Source: Streptomyces griseus subsp. griseus
GTDB taxonomy: Bacteria > Actinomycetota > Actinomycetes > Streptomycetales > Streptomycetaceae
Assembly: GCF_000720255.1 (NCBI RefSeq)
Contig: NZ_JOJE01000006.1
Span: 186,001 to 250,000 of the forward strand
Length of the DNA stretch: 64,000 nt
Direction of reading: 5' to 3'
Position 1 is the stretch's first letter. Every line of letters begins with the position of its first letter. The notes under the pieces are model-generated. The model had not been told where the DNA came from and made no database searches. It saw only the letters and a program-made list of their open reading frames with translations. This document shows positions 8,214 to 17,251 of the stretch, piece by piece. Both the position numbers and the translations under genes were made by a program.

Positions 8214-9440
8214 ATGGCCGAGTTCACCATGGAGCTCAACGACGAACAGAAGGAGGTCCGGGACTGGCTGCACGGCTTCGCCGCCGACGTCATCCGCCCC
8301 GCGGCCGCCGAATGGGACGAGCGTGAGGAGACTCCCTGGCCGGTCATCCAGGAGGCCGCCAAGGTCGGCATCTACTCCCTCGACTTCTACGCCCAGCAGT
8401 ACTTCGACCCCACCGGCCTCGGCATACCCATGGCCATGGAGGAGCTGTTCTGGGGCGACGCGGGCATCGCCCTGTCGATCGTCGGCACCGGCCTCGCCGC
8501 CGTCGGCGTCCTCGCCAACGGCACCGAGGAGCAGATCGGCACCTGGATCCCCCAGATGTACGGCGACGCCAACGATGTCAAGGTCGCCGCGTTCTGCTCC
8601 TCCGAACCCGACGCCGGATCCGACGTCGCCTCCATGCGGACGCGCGCGGTGTACGACGAGGCCAAGGACGAGTGGGTGATCAACGGCACGAAGACGTGGG
8701 CGACCAACGGCGGCATCGCCAACGTCCACGTGGTCGTCGCGGTCGTCGATCCCGAGCTCGGCTCCAAGGGCCACGCCTCCTTCATCGTCCCGCCGAACAC
8801 GCCCGGACTCGCCCAGGGCCAGAAGTTCAAGAAGCACGGCATCCGCGCCTCCCACACCGCGGAGGTCATCCTCGACAACGTGCGCGTCCCCGGCTCCTGC
8901 CTGCTCGGCGGCAAGGAGAAGCTGGACGAGCGCCTGGCGCGGGCCCGCGAGAAGGCCAAGCAGGGCGGTGAGCGCGTCAAGAACGCGGCGATGGCGACGT
9001 TCGAAGCGAGTCGCCCCGCGGTGGGGGCCATGGCGGTGGGTACGGCCCGTGCCGCGTACGAGGTGGCCCTCGACTACGCGAAGACCCGCGAGCAGTTCGG
9101 CCGGCCGATCATCGACAACCAGGGTGTGGCGTTCCAGCTGGCCGACATGCGCACGCAGGTCGACGCGGCGCGGCTGCTCGTCTGGCGTGCCTCCTGGATG
9201 GCGATCAGCGGCAAGGCGTTCACCGCGGCGGAGGGCTCGATGTCCAAGCTGTTCGCGAGTGAGACGGCGAAGAAGGTGACCGCGCAGGCGATCCAGATCC
9301 TCGGGGGCAACGGGTACACGCGCGAATACCCGGTGGAGCGGATGCACCGGGACGCGGCGATCTACACGATCTTCGAGGGCACGAGTGAGATCCAGCGACT
9401 GGTGATCGCGCGGACCCTGTCGGGGATGCCGATCCGCTAG
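8214..9440 (+). CDS. Acyl-CoA dehydrogenase
   Basis: FAD-dependent acyl-CoA dehydrogenase of 408 residues, which oxidises an acyl-CoA to the 2-enoyl-CoA in beta-oxidation. FAD and substrate motifs include [10 protein letters not shown] and [14 protein letters not shown]; the C-terminal segment [17 protein letters not shown] carries the catalytic glutamate in the usual place. A charged insert around residues 235-260 ([21 protein letters not shown]) is longer than in many relatives. The ATG at 8214 follows GGAGGGG; an ATG 36 bp upstream lacks such a site. Divergent from the TetR gene and probably controlled by it. Confidence 0.94.
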   Translation: MAEFTMELNDEQKEVRDWLHGFAADVIRPAAAEWDEREETPWPVIQEAAKVGIYSLDFYAQQYFDPTGLGIPMAMEELFWGDAGIALSIVGTGLAAVGVLANGTEEQIGTWIPQMYGDANDVKVAAFCSSEPDAGSDVASMRTRAVYDEAKDEWVINGTKTWATNGGIANVHVVVAVVDPELGSKGHASFIVPPNTPGLAQGQKFKKHGIRASHTAEVILDNVRVPGSCLLGGKEKLDERLARAREKAKQGGERVKNAAMATFEASRPAVGAMAVGTARAAYEVALDYAKTREQFGRPIIDNQGVAFQLADMRTQVDAARLLVWRASWMAISGKAFTAAEGSMSKLFASETAKKVTAQAIQILGGNGYTREYPVERMHRDAAIYTIFEGTSEIQRLVIARTLSGMPIR

Positions 9441-9461
9441 CGCAGCGGCGGGGTGCTGCGC
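9440..9461 (+). terminator. Hairpin after the acyl-CoA dehydrogenase gene
   Basis: GCGCAGC and GCTGCGC form a 7-bp stem around an 8-nt loop, starting at the stop codon. There is no T-run, which is common for Streptomyces terminators. Confidence 0.5.
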
Positions 9462-9484
9462 GATCCGGTCCGCGGGTCGTCCAT

Positions 9485-9520
9485 GGCTGATCGCGCAGTT
9501 CCCCGCGCCCCGTCAGGGCG
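9485..9520. repeat. REP-like element fragment
   Basis: GCTGATCGCGCAGTTCCCCG followed by CGCCCCGTCAGGGCG resembles, in reverse, the GGGGCGCGGGGAACTGCGC repeat commonly seen between Streptomyces genes, and is related to the start of the element at 7310. Confidence 0.55.
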
Positions 9521-9749
9521 CGCCACCGCTGCTGTGCGCAATGCACGCGACGTCGATACGATCCGCCAGCTTCGCCAGCTCGATCGTCAACGCGGCGACC
9601 GTGTCCTCGTCCAGTCCCTCCGTCCCGGCCTCGACGAGATGCAGCCACCTCCCGCCCACCGTGCGGAGCAGCTTGCTCACGTCGGCGGCAGCCACCTGCA
9701 AGGTACCGCGGTCGTCGACGATCAGAGGCAGAGTCACTTCGCGGTTCAC
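9513..9749 (-). CDS. Small conserved protein, DUF6213-like
   Basis: Predicted 78-residue soluble protein beginning VNREVTLPLIVDDRGTLQVA. I recall similar small proteins in streptomycetes grouped as DUF6213; no function is known. The sequence is compact alpha/beta with no signal peptide or membrane segment. The GTG at 9749 begins the conserved part; upstream sequence in the same frame (to 9839) runs into the neighbouring gene and is unlikely to be used. It lies 25 bp downstream of the aldehyde dehydrogenase gene on the same strand, suggesting co-transcription. Confidence 0.7.
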   Translation of the reverse strand: MNREVTLPLIVDDRGTLQVAAADVSKLLRTVGGRWLHLVEAGTEGLDEDTVAALTIELAKLADRIDVACIAHSSGGAP

Positions 9750-9774
9750 AGACGGGATCGTAGCCGCGGAAGCC

Positions 9775-11160
9775 TCACGCACCGTGCCAAACCGTGGTGA
9801 TGTTGCAGAACTCCCGGATTCCGTGCCCGGACAGTTCACGGCCGTACCCGGACCGCTTCACACCGCCGAACGGGAGCGCCGGGTGGGAGGCGGTCATGCC
9901 GTTGACGAACACGCCGCCCGCCTCCAGGTCCTGGACGAAACGGTCGACCTCGGCCTCGTCCCGGGTCCAGACGTTGGAACTCAGGCCGAACGGGGAGTCG
10001 TTGGCGATCAGGATCGCCTCGTCCAGGTCGCCGGCGCGGTAGAGCGTGGCGACGGGGCCGAACGCCTCCTCGCGGTGGATGCGCATCTCGCGGTGGATGT
10101 CGGCGAGGACCGTCGGCGGGTAGTACCAGCCGGGTCCGTCCGGGCGTTCACCGCCGCACAGGACGGTCGCGCCCACGCGCTTGGCGTCGTCGACGAGTTC
10201 CTCCAGGTCGGTACGGCCCTGCTCGCTGGAGAGCGGCCCGACCTCCGTGTCCTCCTCCAGCGGGTCGCCGATCTTCAGCGCGTTCATGCGCTCGGCGAAA
10301 CGCTCGGCGAAGGCGTCGTAGACGTCCGTGTGCACGATGAACCGCTTCGCGGCGATGCAGGACTGCCCGTTGTTCTGCACGCGGGCGGTCACCGCGACGT
10401 CGGCGGCGCGGTCGACGTCCGCCGAGGGCATGACGACGAAGGGGTCGCTGCCGCCCAGTTCCAGCACCGTCTTCTTGATCATGTCGCTGGCGGTGGAGGC
10501 GACCGCCCGGCCGGCGGGCTCGCTGCCGGTGAGGGTGGCGGCCTTCACGCGCTCGTCGCGCAGGATCTCGTCGACCGCGGCGGAACCGATGAGCAGCGTC
10601 TGGAAGCAGCCCTCCGTGAATCCGGCGCGGTGGAACAGGTCCTCCAGGTAGAGCGCGGTCTGCGGGACGTTGGACGCGTGCTTGAGCAGGCCGACGTTGC
10701 CTGCCATCAGCGCCGGCGCGGCGAAGCGGACCACCTGCCACAGCGGGAAGTTCCACGGCATCACCGCGAGCACCGGACCCAGCGGCCGGTAGCGGACCAG
10801 GGCGCGGGAGGCGCCGGAGTCCTTCACGTCCGCGTCGGCGGGCCTCTCGTCGGCGAGCAGTTCCTCGGCGTTCTCGGCGTACCAGCGCATCGCCTTGGCG
10901 CACTTGGCGGCCTCGGCGCGGGCCTGCTTGATCGGCTTGCCCATCTCGGTCGTCATGATCCGGGCGATCTCGTCCCGGTCCTCGTCGAGCAGCTCGGCCG
11001 CCCGGGTGAGCAGGCGGGCGCGCTCGGCGAAGCCGGTCGTGCGGTACGTGCGGAACGTGGCCTCGGCGAGCTGGAGCCGGCGTTCCAGCTCCTCCTCGCC
11101 CATGGCCTCGTACGTCTTGAGCGTCTCACCGTTCGCCGGGTTCACCGTCGCGATGGGCAT
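9775..11160 (-). CDS. NAD(P)-dependent succinate-semialdehyde dehydrogenase-like aldehyde dehydrogenase
   Basis: Aldehyde dehydrogenase of 461 residues, closest by eye to the NADP-dependent succinate-semialdehyde dehydrogenase (GabD-like) group. The cofactor segment is PLGPVLAVMPWNFPLWQ, the general base is the Glu in VLELGGSDPFVV, and the nucleophile is the Cys in NNGQSCIAAKR. The start MPIATVNPANGET is typical. It probably oxidises succinate semialdehyde or a related short aldehyde; the substrate cannot be fixed from sequence alone. The small DUF6213-like gene follows closely. Confidence 0.92.
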   Translation of the reverse strand: MPIATVNPANGETLKTYEAMGEEELERRLQLAEATFRTYRTTGFAERARLLTRAAELLDEDRDEIARIMTTEMGKPIKQARAEAAKCAKAMRWYAENAEELLADERPADADVKDSGASRALVRYRPLGPVLAVMPWNFPLWQVVRFAAPALMAGNVGLLKHASNVPQTALYLEDLFHRAGFTEGCFQTLLIGSAAVDEILRDERVKAATLTGSEPAGRAVASTASDMIKKTVLELGGSDPFVVMPSADVDRAADVAVTARVQNNGQSCIAAKRFIVHTDVYDAFAERFAERMNALKIGDPLEEDTEVGPLSSEQGRTDLEELVDDAKRVGATVLCGGERPDGPGWYYPPTVLADIHREMRIHREEAFGPVATLYRAGDLDEAILIANDSPFGLSSNVWTRDEAEVDRFVQDLEAGGVFVNGMTASHPALPFGGVKRSGYGRELSGHGIREFCNITTVWHGA

Positions 11161-11236
11161 GACCGACCTCCCTGAAGACCCGCTGTGCTTCGACCTTCCC
11201 GCGCGGCGCCGGGGACCGCAACGCGGGGTTATCTGC

Positions 11237-11710
11237 TCAGGCCGAGTGCTCCGCCAGGCGGTCGAGAAACGCGGACTGGGCGGTGACGATCACCTCGCGC
11301 GCCCGGTCCAGGCCGAGCCACTCCACCCGGTCCAGCTCCGGGAACTCCTGGACCCGTCCCGACTTCGGCGGCCACTCCATCCGGAACGTGCCGGGGACCA
11401 CGGTCGCCGGGTCGAGGTCGGCCTCGATCGCCCACGCCGTGACGATCTTGCCGTTGGTCTGCCGGACCTCCCCGAGCGCTACGGCGTCGCCGTCGGGCGG
11501 GGCGAGGCCCAGCTCCTCCTGGAATTCGCGGCGGGCCGCGTCCCAGGCGGGCTCGTCGGGCTCGTACTCGCCCTTCGGCACCGTCCAGGCGCCCGCGTCG
11601 CGCCGCGCGAAGAACGGGCCGCCCATGTGGCCCAGCAACACCTGAAGGCCGTCGTCGGTGTGCCGGAACAGCAGCAGACCCGCGCTGCGCTTCCCTGTCA
11701 TGTCCCTCAC
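11237..11710 (-). CDS. NUDIX hydrolase
   Basis: Small NUDIX pyrophosphohydrolase of 157 residues (148 if the ATG at 11701 is used). The NUDIX box is intact from GEYEPDE to REFQEELGL. The opening SAGLLLFRHTDDGLQVLLGHMGGPFF resembles diadenosine polyphosphate or mRNA-decapping-type NUDIX enzymes, but the substrate is unknown. The GTG at 11710 overlaps the stop codon of the upstream DNA ligase gene by 4 bp (GTGA), implying translational coupling and perhaps a shared nucleic-acid or nucleotide maintenance role. Confidence 0.93.
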   Translation of the reverse strand: MRDMTGKRSAGLLLFRHTDDGLQVLLGHMGGPFFARRDAGAWTVPKGEYEPDEPAWDAARREFQEELGLAPPDGDAVALGEVRQTNGKIVTAWAIEADLDPATVVPGTFRMEWPPKSGRVQEFPELDRVEWLGLDRAREVIVTAQSAFLDRLAEHSA

Positions 11711-13245
11711 GTACGCACCTCCGGGTGGGCGGCGAACAGGCTCTCCACGGTGTCCGCGTCCTCCGGGCGCTTGTCCTCGCGGTAGCGGACCACGCGAGCG
11801 AAGCGGAGGGCGACGCCGGCCGGGTAGCGGGTGGAGCGTTGCAGGCCGTCGTAGGCGATCTCGACGACGAGTTCGGGGCGTACGGTCACCACCCAGCCGT
11901 CGTCCTCGACGGCCAGTCCCTGGAAATACTCGGTCTGCCAGTCGAGCATCGCGTCGGTCATGCCCTTGAAGGTCTTGCCGAGCATGGCGAAGCCACCGTC
12001 GGCGGTGCGGGCGCCCAGGTGCAGGTTGGAGAGCTTGCCGGTGCGGCGGCCGTGGCCGCGTTCGACGGCCAGGACGATCAGGTCGAGGGTGTGCACGGGC
12101 TTGACCTTCAGCCAGGACGCCCCGCGCCTGCCCGCGCTGTAGGCGGCGTCCAGGGCCTTGATCACCACGCCCTCGTGGCCGCGCTCCAGCGTCCCGGCGA
12201 GGAACTCCTCCGCCACCGCAACGTCCTCGGGCCCGTTCACCAGTGCCCGCCGCACCCGCATCGGCTCCGGGACCAGCCGTGCCAGCTCCGCGTGCCGCTC
12301 GGCGAAGGGCAGGTCCAGCAGGTCGCGGCCCTCGACGGAGAGCGCGTCGAAGAAGACGGGGGAGACGGGGACCGCCTCGGCGGCCGTCGTCACGTCCACC
12401 CGTGAGCCGACACGCCCGGCGGTCTCCTGGAACGAGCGGGGCCGCCCCCTGTCGTCGAAGGCGATGACCTCGCCGTCCAGGATGAAGCGTTCACCTCGCA
12501 GCTCCAGTGCCGCCGAGGTCAGTTCCGGCAGACGGTCGGTGATGTCGTCCAGGGTGCGGGTGTACAGGCGCACGTCGTCGCCCTCGCGGTGCACCTGGAC
12601 GCGGATGCCGTCCAGCTTCTCCTCGACCGCGCAGGCGCCGAGCTTCTCGACCGCCTCCGCGACCGACGAGGCGCTGTGCGCGAGCATGGGCAGCACCGGG
12701 CGGCCGACGGTGAGACGGAACCGCTCCAGGGTCGGCGGCCCCTCGCCGAGCAGGGCCCGCGCGACCTCCTGGAGCGAACCGGCGAGCATCACCGCCCGCC
12801 GTACGTCCGCCGAGGCCGCCCCGGTCGCCTGCGCCAGCCCCTCCACGGCGAGCGCGTCCAGGGCGCCCTGGCGGACCTCACCGGTGAGCAGGCCGAGCAG
12901 GAAGCGCTGCTCGTCCTCGGTGGACAGCCCCATCAACTCGCCAACCAAGCGCGCGCGTTCGGCCTGCGAACCGGGGCCGGTGACCTTGCCCAGCTCGGTG
13001 AGCCGGGCGTCCACCTCGCGCACCGTCAGCGTCGGCCCGGCCGCCGGTTCGACGGGGCGGCCGAGCACCTTCCAGCCGACGCCGATCCGGCCCTGCGGGA
13101 GTCTGCCCGCCAGATACGGGATGACGATCGGAGCGTCGTCGGCGTCCGCGTCCCGGAACAGCTCGGCGAGCAGCGCGATCTTGCGGGAGCGCGCCGAGGT
13201 GGCGGCGACCTCCCGGGACACCTGGGCGAGCCGGGTCAGCAGCAT
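11707..13245 (-). CDS. ATP-dependent DNA ligase
   Basis: DNA ligase of the ATP-dependent (LigB-like) class, 512 residues. The adenylated lysine is in VEEKLDGIRVQ, and the other nucleotidyltransferase motifs follow: FILDGEVIAFD, a motif ending EGVVIKALDAAY, and SWLKVKPVHTLDLIV. The N-terminal half is the helical DNA-binding domain (MLLTRLAQVSREVAATSARS). It seals nicks in double-stranded DNA, probably in repair, separate from the NAD-dependent replicative ligase. The ATG at 13245 starts the family-like MLLTRLAQ; the 11 residues before it in the open frame look non-coding. Coupled to the downstream NUDIX gene. Confidence 0.95.
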   Translation of the reverse strand: MLLTRLAQVSREVAATSARSRKIALLAELFRDADADDAPIVIPYLAGRLPQGRIGVGWKVLGRPVEPAAGPTLTVREVDARLTELGKVTGPGSQAERARLVGELMGLSTEDEQRFLLGLLTGEVRQGALDALAVEGLAQATGAASADVRRAVMLAGSLQEVARALLGEGPPTLERFRLTVGRPVLPMLAHSASSVAEAVEKLGACAVEEKLDGIRVQVHREGDDVRLYTRTLDDITDRLPELTSAALELRGERFILDGEVIAFDDRGRPRSFQETAGRVGSRVDVTTAAEAVPVSPVFFDALSVEGRDLLDLPFAERHAELARLVPEPMRVRRALVNGPEDVAVAEEFLAGTLERGHEGVVIKALDAAYSAGRRGASWLKVKPVHTLDLIVLAVERGHGRRTGKLSNLHLGARTADGGFAMLGKTFKGMTDAMLDWQTEYFQGLAVEDDGWVVTVRPELVVEIAYDGLQRSTRYPAGVALRFARVVRYREDKRPEDADTVESLFAAHPEVRT

Positions 13246-13288
13246 GCAGTCATGGTGCACCGGAGGCGGGCGGTCCACACCCGGACGT

Positions 13289-14218
13289 CTACAGATGAAC
13301 AGCCGCGTCGAGATCGCTCATCAGCAGCTCCCCGTTGATCGTGGCCCCGGCCCGGTAGCCGCCGGCCGCCGCGTTCACCACCTGCTCGGCGAAGCCCATC
13401 GCGTTGCCCACCGCCCACACCCCGGGCACACTCGTCAGGCCCGTCTCGTCCACCACCGGGTACGCGCCGAACGGGGTCTCGCGCAGCTCGGCCCCCAGCC
13501 GCAGCAGGAGAGCGGTCTGCGGCACGGCACGCGGCGCGACGAACACCACCGCACGCTCGTGGACCGTACCGTCGGCGAGCCGGACCCCGGTGAGCCGGTC
13601 GTCCTCGGCCACCACCTCCGCGACCTCGCCGGCCACCACCTTCACCCCGGCCGCGGCGAGCCGGCGCAGATCGTCGTCCGCGAGCTCCTCCTCGGTGACC
13701 GTGTGCAGGAAGAACGTCACGTCGCCGGACCACTGGGAGACCATCAGCGCCTGGTGGACGCTCAGCGCGGACGTGGCCAGCACGCCGAAGGCCCGGTCCC
13801 GCACCTCCCAGCCGTGGCAGTACGGGCAGTGCAGCACGTCCCGCCCGAAGCGCTCGGCGACTCCCGCCACCGGCGGAAGCTCGTCCCTGAGGCCGGTGGC
13901 GACGACGATCCGACGGGCGCGCACGGTACGGCCACCGGCCAGGACCACGGCGAAGTCGTCCCCCTTGTCGATGTCCACCACCCGGTCCCGCACCAGCTCG
14001 ACGCCGTAGCGCGCGATCTCCTCGCGGCCGACCGCCAGGAACTCGGCGGGCGGCATGCCGTCGCGGGACAGGTAGCCGTGCATGTGCGCGGCGGGCGCGT
14101 TGCGCGGCTCGCCCGCGTCGACCACCAGCGTCCGGCGCCGGGCCCGGCCGAGGACCAGCGCGGCGGACAGTCCGGCCGCGCCCCCTCCGACGACGACCAC
14201 TTCGTACGTATCGGTCAT
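13289..14218 (-). CDS. Thioredoxin-reductase-like NAD(P)/FAD-dependent oxidoreductase
   Basis: Flavoprotein of 309 residues. The FAD Rossmann motif is VVVVGGGAAGLSAALVLGR at the N-terminus, the redox-active pair is CPYC in LHCPYCHGWEVRD (about residue 130), and the second FAD motif is VPGVWAVGNAMGFAEQ. This is the thioredoxin reductase fold; such proteins often stand alone without an adjacent thioredoxin, and the electron acceptor is unknown. The ATG at 14218 has GGAGGTGG close upstream. It is divergent from an XRE-cupin regulator across a 93-bp region, suggesting that regulator controls it. Confidence 0.92.
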   Translation of the reverse strand: MTDTYEVVVVGGGAAGLSAALVLGRARRRTLVVDAGEPRNAPAAHMHGYLSRDGMPPAEFLAVGREEIARYGVELVRDRVVDIDKGDDFAVVLAGGRTVRARRIVVATGLRDELPPVAGVAERFGRDVLHCPYCHGWEVRDRAFGVLATSALSVHQALMVSQWSGDVTFFLHTVTEEELADDDLRRLAAAGVKVVAGEVAEVVAEDDRLTGVRLADGTVHERAVVFVAPRAVPQTALLLRLGAELRETPFGAYPVVDETGLTSVPGVWAVGNAMGFAEQVVNAAAGGYRAGATINGELLMSDLDAAVHL

Positions 14219-14260
14219 GGTGACCACCTCCACGGACAACATCGCCCGGACGCTGCCGTA

Positions 14261-14289
14261 TTGACAAACCTCTTTGCCGAAACTGCAAT
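14261..14289 (+). promoter_or_regulatory. Predicted promoter of the XRE-cupin gene
   Basis: TTGACA at 14261-14266 and TGCAAT at 14284-14289 are separated by 17 bp. Transcription would begin near 14296, at the ATG of 14297 (a leaderless option) and 15 bp before the preferred ATG at 14312. The same 93 bp must hold the divergent oxidoreductase promoter. Confidence 0.6.
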
Positions 14290-14311
14290 GCTGCTCATGA
14301 GTGAGGACGGT

Positions 14312-14878
14312 ATGGACGAGGTGCTCGCCGAGGTCGGTCCGCGGCTGCGGAGGATCCGCAAGGAGCGGGGCGCCACGCTCGCCGGGCTGTCGGAGGCGAC
14401 CGGCATCTCGGTGAGCACGCTCTCGCGGCTGGAGTCCGGCCTGCGCAAACCCAGTCTGGAGCTGCTGCTGCCCATCGCGCGAGCGCACGAGGTGGCGCTG
14501 GACGAACTGGTGGGCGCTCCGCCGGTGCGGGATCCGCGGGTGCGGGCCGAGCCGATCGTCCGGCACGGGCGCACCTACTGGCCGCTCACCCGCCAACCCG
14601 GTGGACTCCAGGCGTACAAGGTGCTCGTACCGCGGCGGCAGGAGGAGCCGGAACCCCGGGTTCACGAGGGGTACGAGTGGCTCTACGTCCTCTCGGGGCG
14701 GCTGCGGATCGTGCTGGGAGAGCACGACGTGGTGCTCGCCGCGGGGGAGGCGGCCGAGTTCGACACCCGTGTTCCGCACTGGTTCGGCTCGACGGGGGAG
14801 GGGCCGGCGGAGTTCCTCAGTCTCTTCGGGCCGCAGGGGGAGCGGATGCACGTGCGGGCGAAGCCCAAGCGATCGTGA
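14312..14878 (+). CDS. XRE family regulator with cupin sensor domain
   Basis: Transcription factor of about 188 residues. The N-terminal helix-turn-helix is IRKERGATLAGLSEATGISV followed by STLSRLESGLRKPSLELL, and the C-terminal cupin covers roughly residues 95-180 (HEGYEWLYVLSGRLRIVLG, then GEAAEFDTRVPHWFG). Such MerR-sized XRE-cupin proteins usually sense small molecules or oxidative signals. The ATG at 14312 has GTGAGGA at proper distance; ATGs at 14297 and 14288 are in frame, and the last lies in the predicted -10 region. Divergent from the thioredoxin-reductase-like gene, its likely target. Confidence 0.92.
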   Translation: MDEVLAEVGPRLRRIRKERGATLAGLSEATGISVSTLSRLESGLRKPSLELLLPIARAHEVALDELVGAPPVRDPRVRAEPIVRHGRTYWPLTRQPGGLQAYKVLVPRRQEEPEPRVHEGYEWLYVLSGRLRIVLGEHDVVLAAGEAAEFDTRVPHWFGSTGEGPAEFLSLFGPQGERMHVRAKPKRS

Positions 14879-14971
14879 CGGACGTGACTCTTCCGTGGCA
14901 GGCTGTTCCCTGATCGGCAAGCGACCGCTTAGTATGCGAACGACCCCGGTCAGGCGACGTACGTGAGCCGA

Positions 14972-15059
14972 AGGGGCGCGCCGGTGTCGAGAGATCGAGC
15001 GCGCGGAGCCCCGCAGGCTGAGCACGATCGGGCTCTCGACACCGGCTGAAAGCGCCCCT
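14972..15059. repeat. 88-bp imperfect palindrome upstream of the quinone reductase gene
   Basis: Nested perfect arms: outer AGGGGCGC (14972-14979) with GCGCCCCT (15052-15059), and inner CCGGTGTCGAGAG (14981-14993) with CTCTCGACACCGG (15033-15045). It ends 39 bp before the start of the quinone oxidoreductase gene. It could be a miniature dispersed element, a structured leader or an attenuator-like hairpin. I found no second copy in this window. Confidence 0.7.
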
Positions 15060-15098
15060 GAGGCGAACAATTCAGACACAGTCCCGTGGAGGCTCCGC

Positions 15099-16070
15099 AT
15101 GCAGGCATGGCAGGTGCACGAGAACGGCGAGCCGAGTGAGGTGATGCGTCTGGCGGACGTGGCGCGTCCCGAGCCCGGCGACGGCCAGGTCCTGCTGAGG
15201 GTGCGCGCCGCGAACATCAACTTCCCGGACGTGCTGATGTGCCGGGGCCACTACCAGGTCCGGCCCCCGCTGCCCTTCACGCCCGGCGTGGAGATCTGCG
15301 GCGAGACCGAGGACGGCCGCCGGGTGATCGCCAACCCGGCGCTGCCCCACGGCGGCTTCGCGGAGTACGCCGTCGCGGACGCCGCCGCGCTGCTGCCCGC
15401 CCCCGACGCGCTGGACGACGCCGAGGCGGCCGCCCTGCACATCGGGTACCAGACGGGCTGGTTCGGCCTGCACCGCAGGGCCCGCCTCGAAGCCGGCGAG
15501 ACACTGCTCGTCCACGCTGCCGCAGGAGGGGTCGGCAGCGCGGCCGTGCAGCTCGGAAAGGCGGCCGGGGCCACCGTCATCGGTGTCGTCGGCGGCGCCG
15601 GCAAGGCGGCCGTCGCCCGCGAGCTGGGCTGCGACGTCGTCGTCGACCGGCGCGCCGAGGACGTCGTCGCCGCGGTCAAGGAGGCCACCGGCGGTCGCGG
15701 CGCCGACGTGATCTACGACCCGGTCGGCGGCGACGCCTACACCCAGTCCACCAAGGTCGTCGCCTTCGAGGGCCGGATCGTCGTCGTGGGCTTCGCGAGC
15801 GGCACCATCCCCAGCCCGGGCCTCAACCACGCCCTGGTGAAGAACTACGCCATCCTCGGCCTGCACTGGGGCCTGTACAACACCAAGAACCCCAAGCTGG
15901 TCCAGCACTGCCACGAGCAGCTCACCGAGCTGGCCACCCGGGGCGCGATCAAGCCGCTGGTGAGCGAGCGCGTACCGCTGGACGAGGCGGCCGCGGCCGT
16001 GCAGCGGGTCGGCGACGGTGTCACCACCGGCCGGGTCGCCGTCGTACCGCAGAACGGAGCCGCCGCATGA
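15099..16070 (+). CDS. NADPH:quinone oxidoreductase family protein
   Basis: Zinc-free medium-chain dehydrogenase/reductase of the quinone oxidoreductase type, 323 residues. The nucleotide-binding motif is LLVHAAAGGVGSAAVQLGKAAGA (near residue 140), and ADVIYDPVGGDAYTQS is also typical. It probably reduces quinones or enoyl/alkenal compounds with NADPH. GTGGAGG precedes the ATG. It is the first gene of a three-gene operon: its stop overlaps the next start as ATGA, with two acyl-CoA dehydrogenases downstream, so a role in a fatty acid or aromatic acid degradation step is likely (inference). Confidence 0.92.
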   Translation: MQAWQVHENGEPSEVMRLADVARPEPGDGQVLLRVRAANINFPDVLMCRGHYQVRPPLPFTPGVEICGETEDGRRVIANPALPHGGFAEYAVADAAALLPAPDALDDAEAAALHIGYQTGWFGLHRRARLEAGETLLVHAAAGGVGSAAVQLGKAAGATVIGVVGGAGKAAVARELGCDVVVDRRAEDVVAAVKEATGGRGADVIYDPVGGDAYTQSTKVVAFEGRIVVVGFASGTIPSPGLNHALVKNYAILGLHWGLYNTKNPKLVQHCHEQLTELATRGAIKPLVSERVPLDEAAAAVQRVGDGVTTGRVAVVPQNGAAA

Positions 16071-17251
16071 CCGACGCATCCGAACTCAAGCGCCGCACAG
16101 CCGAGTTGCTGGCCGCGCATCCGCCCGCCACGACGGAACGGACGGACTTCCTGAGGGCCCGCTTCGACGCCGGACTGGCCTGGGTCCACTACCCCGAGGG
16201 CCTCGGCGGCCTCGGCGCCCCGCGCTCTCTCCAGGCCGTGGTGGACGCCGAGCTGGAGACCGCGGGCGCCCCCGACAACGACCCGCGGCGCATCGGCATC
16301 GGCCTCGGCATGGCCGCGCCGACGATCCTGAAGTACGGCACCGAGGAGCAGAAGCAGCGCTTCCTGCGGCCCCTGTGGGTGGGGGAGGAGGTCTGGTGCC
16401 AGCTGTTCAGCGAGCCCGGCGCCGGGTCCGACCTCGCGGCGCTCGGCACCCGCGCCGTGCGGGAGAGTGGGGGAGGCTGGGTCGTCAACGGGCAGAAGGT
16501 GTGGACGTCCAGCGCCCACCTCGCCCGCTGGGCCATCCTCATCGCCCGCACCGACCCGGACGTGCCCAAGCACGCCGGCATCACCTACTTCCTCTGCGAC
16601 ATGACCGACCCGGGCGTCGAGGTGCGCCCGCTGCGCCAGGTCACCGGCGAGGCGGAGTTCAACGAGGTCTTCCTCACCGACGTGCGCATCCCCGACTCCC
16701 GCCGTCTCGGCGACGTCGGCGACGGCTGGCGGGTCGCCCAGACCACCCTCATGAACGAGCGCGTCGCCATCGGCGGCATGCGGCTGCCCCGCGAGGGCGG
16801 CATGATCGGCCCCGTCTCGAAGACCTGGCGCGAACGCCCCGAACTGCGCACCCACGACCTGCATCAGCGGCTGCTGACCCTCTGGGTCGACGCCGAGGTC
16901 GCCCGTCTCACCGGCGAACGCCTGCGCCAGCAGCTCGTCGCCGGCCAGCCCGGCCACGAGGGCTCCGGCATGAAGCTCGCCTTCGCCCGCCTCAACCAGG
17001 AGATCAGCGGCCTGGAAGTGGAACTCCGCGGCGAAGAGGGCCTGTTGTACGACGACTGGACCATGCGCCGCCCGGAACTGGTGGACTTCACCGGCCGCGA
17101 CGCCGGCTACCGCTACCTGCGCTCCAAGGGCAACAGCATCGAGGGCGGGACCACCGAGGTCCTGCTGAACATCGTCGCCGAGCGCGTCCTTGGCCTGCCC
17201 GCCGAGCCGCGCACCGACAAGGACGTCGCCTGGAAGGACCTCGCCCGATGA
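16067..17251 (+). CDS. Acyl-CoA dehydrogenase family protein, catalytic-type subunit
   Basis: Acyl-CoA dehydrogenase of 394 residues. It has the FAD motifs CQLFSEPGAGSDLA and WVVNGQKVWTSSAH and a C-terminal SIEGGTTEVLLNIVAERVLGLP. The start overlaps the stop of the upstream gene (ATGA at 16067) and its own stop overlaps the next gene in the same way, so the three are translationally coupled. Together with the next, shorter acyl-CoA dehydrogenase it resembles the paired subunits of the alpha2beta2 enzymes known from steroid catabolism. The substrate is unknown; no steroid genes are visible nearby. Confidence 0.92.
   Translation: MTDASELKRRTAELLAAHPPATTERTDFLRARFDAGLAWVHYPEGLGGLGAPRSLQAVVDAELETAGAPDNDPRRIGIGLGMAAPTILKYGTEEQKQRFLRPLWVGEEVWCQLFSEPGAGSDLAALGTRAVRESGGGWVVNGQKVWTSSAHLARWAILIARTDPDVPKHAGITYFLCDMTDPGVEVRPLRQVTGEAEFNEVFLTDVRIPDSRRLGDVGDGWRVAQTTLMNERVAIGGMRLPREGGMIGPVSKTWRERPELRTHDLHQRLLTLWVDAEVARLTGERLRQQLVAGQPGHEGSGMKLAFARLNQEISGLEVELRGEEGLLYDDWTMRRPELVDFTGRDAGYRYLRSKGNSIEGGTTEVLLNIVAERVLGLPAEPRTDKDVAWKDLAR

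Noticed and set aside
12158..14878. 906-codon frame ending with the XRE-cupin protein
   Set aside because: Only the last 188 codons are family-like. The earlier part is antisense to the ATP-dependent ligase and the flavoprotein genes.
14972..15059. tRNA or known riboswitch
   Set aside because: It is a long simple hairpin without a cloverleaf, anticodon or recognisable riboswitch core.
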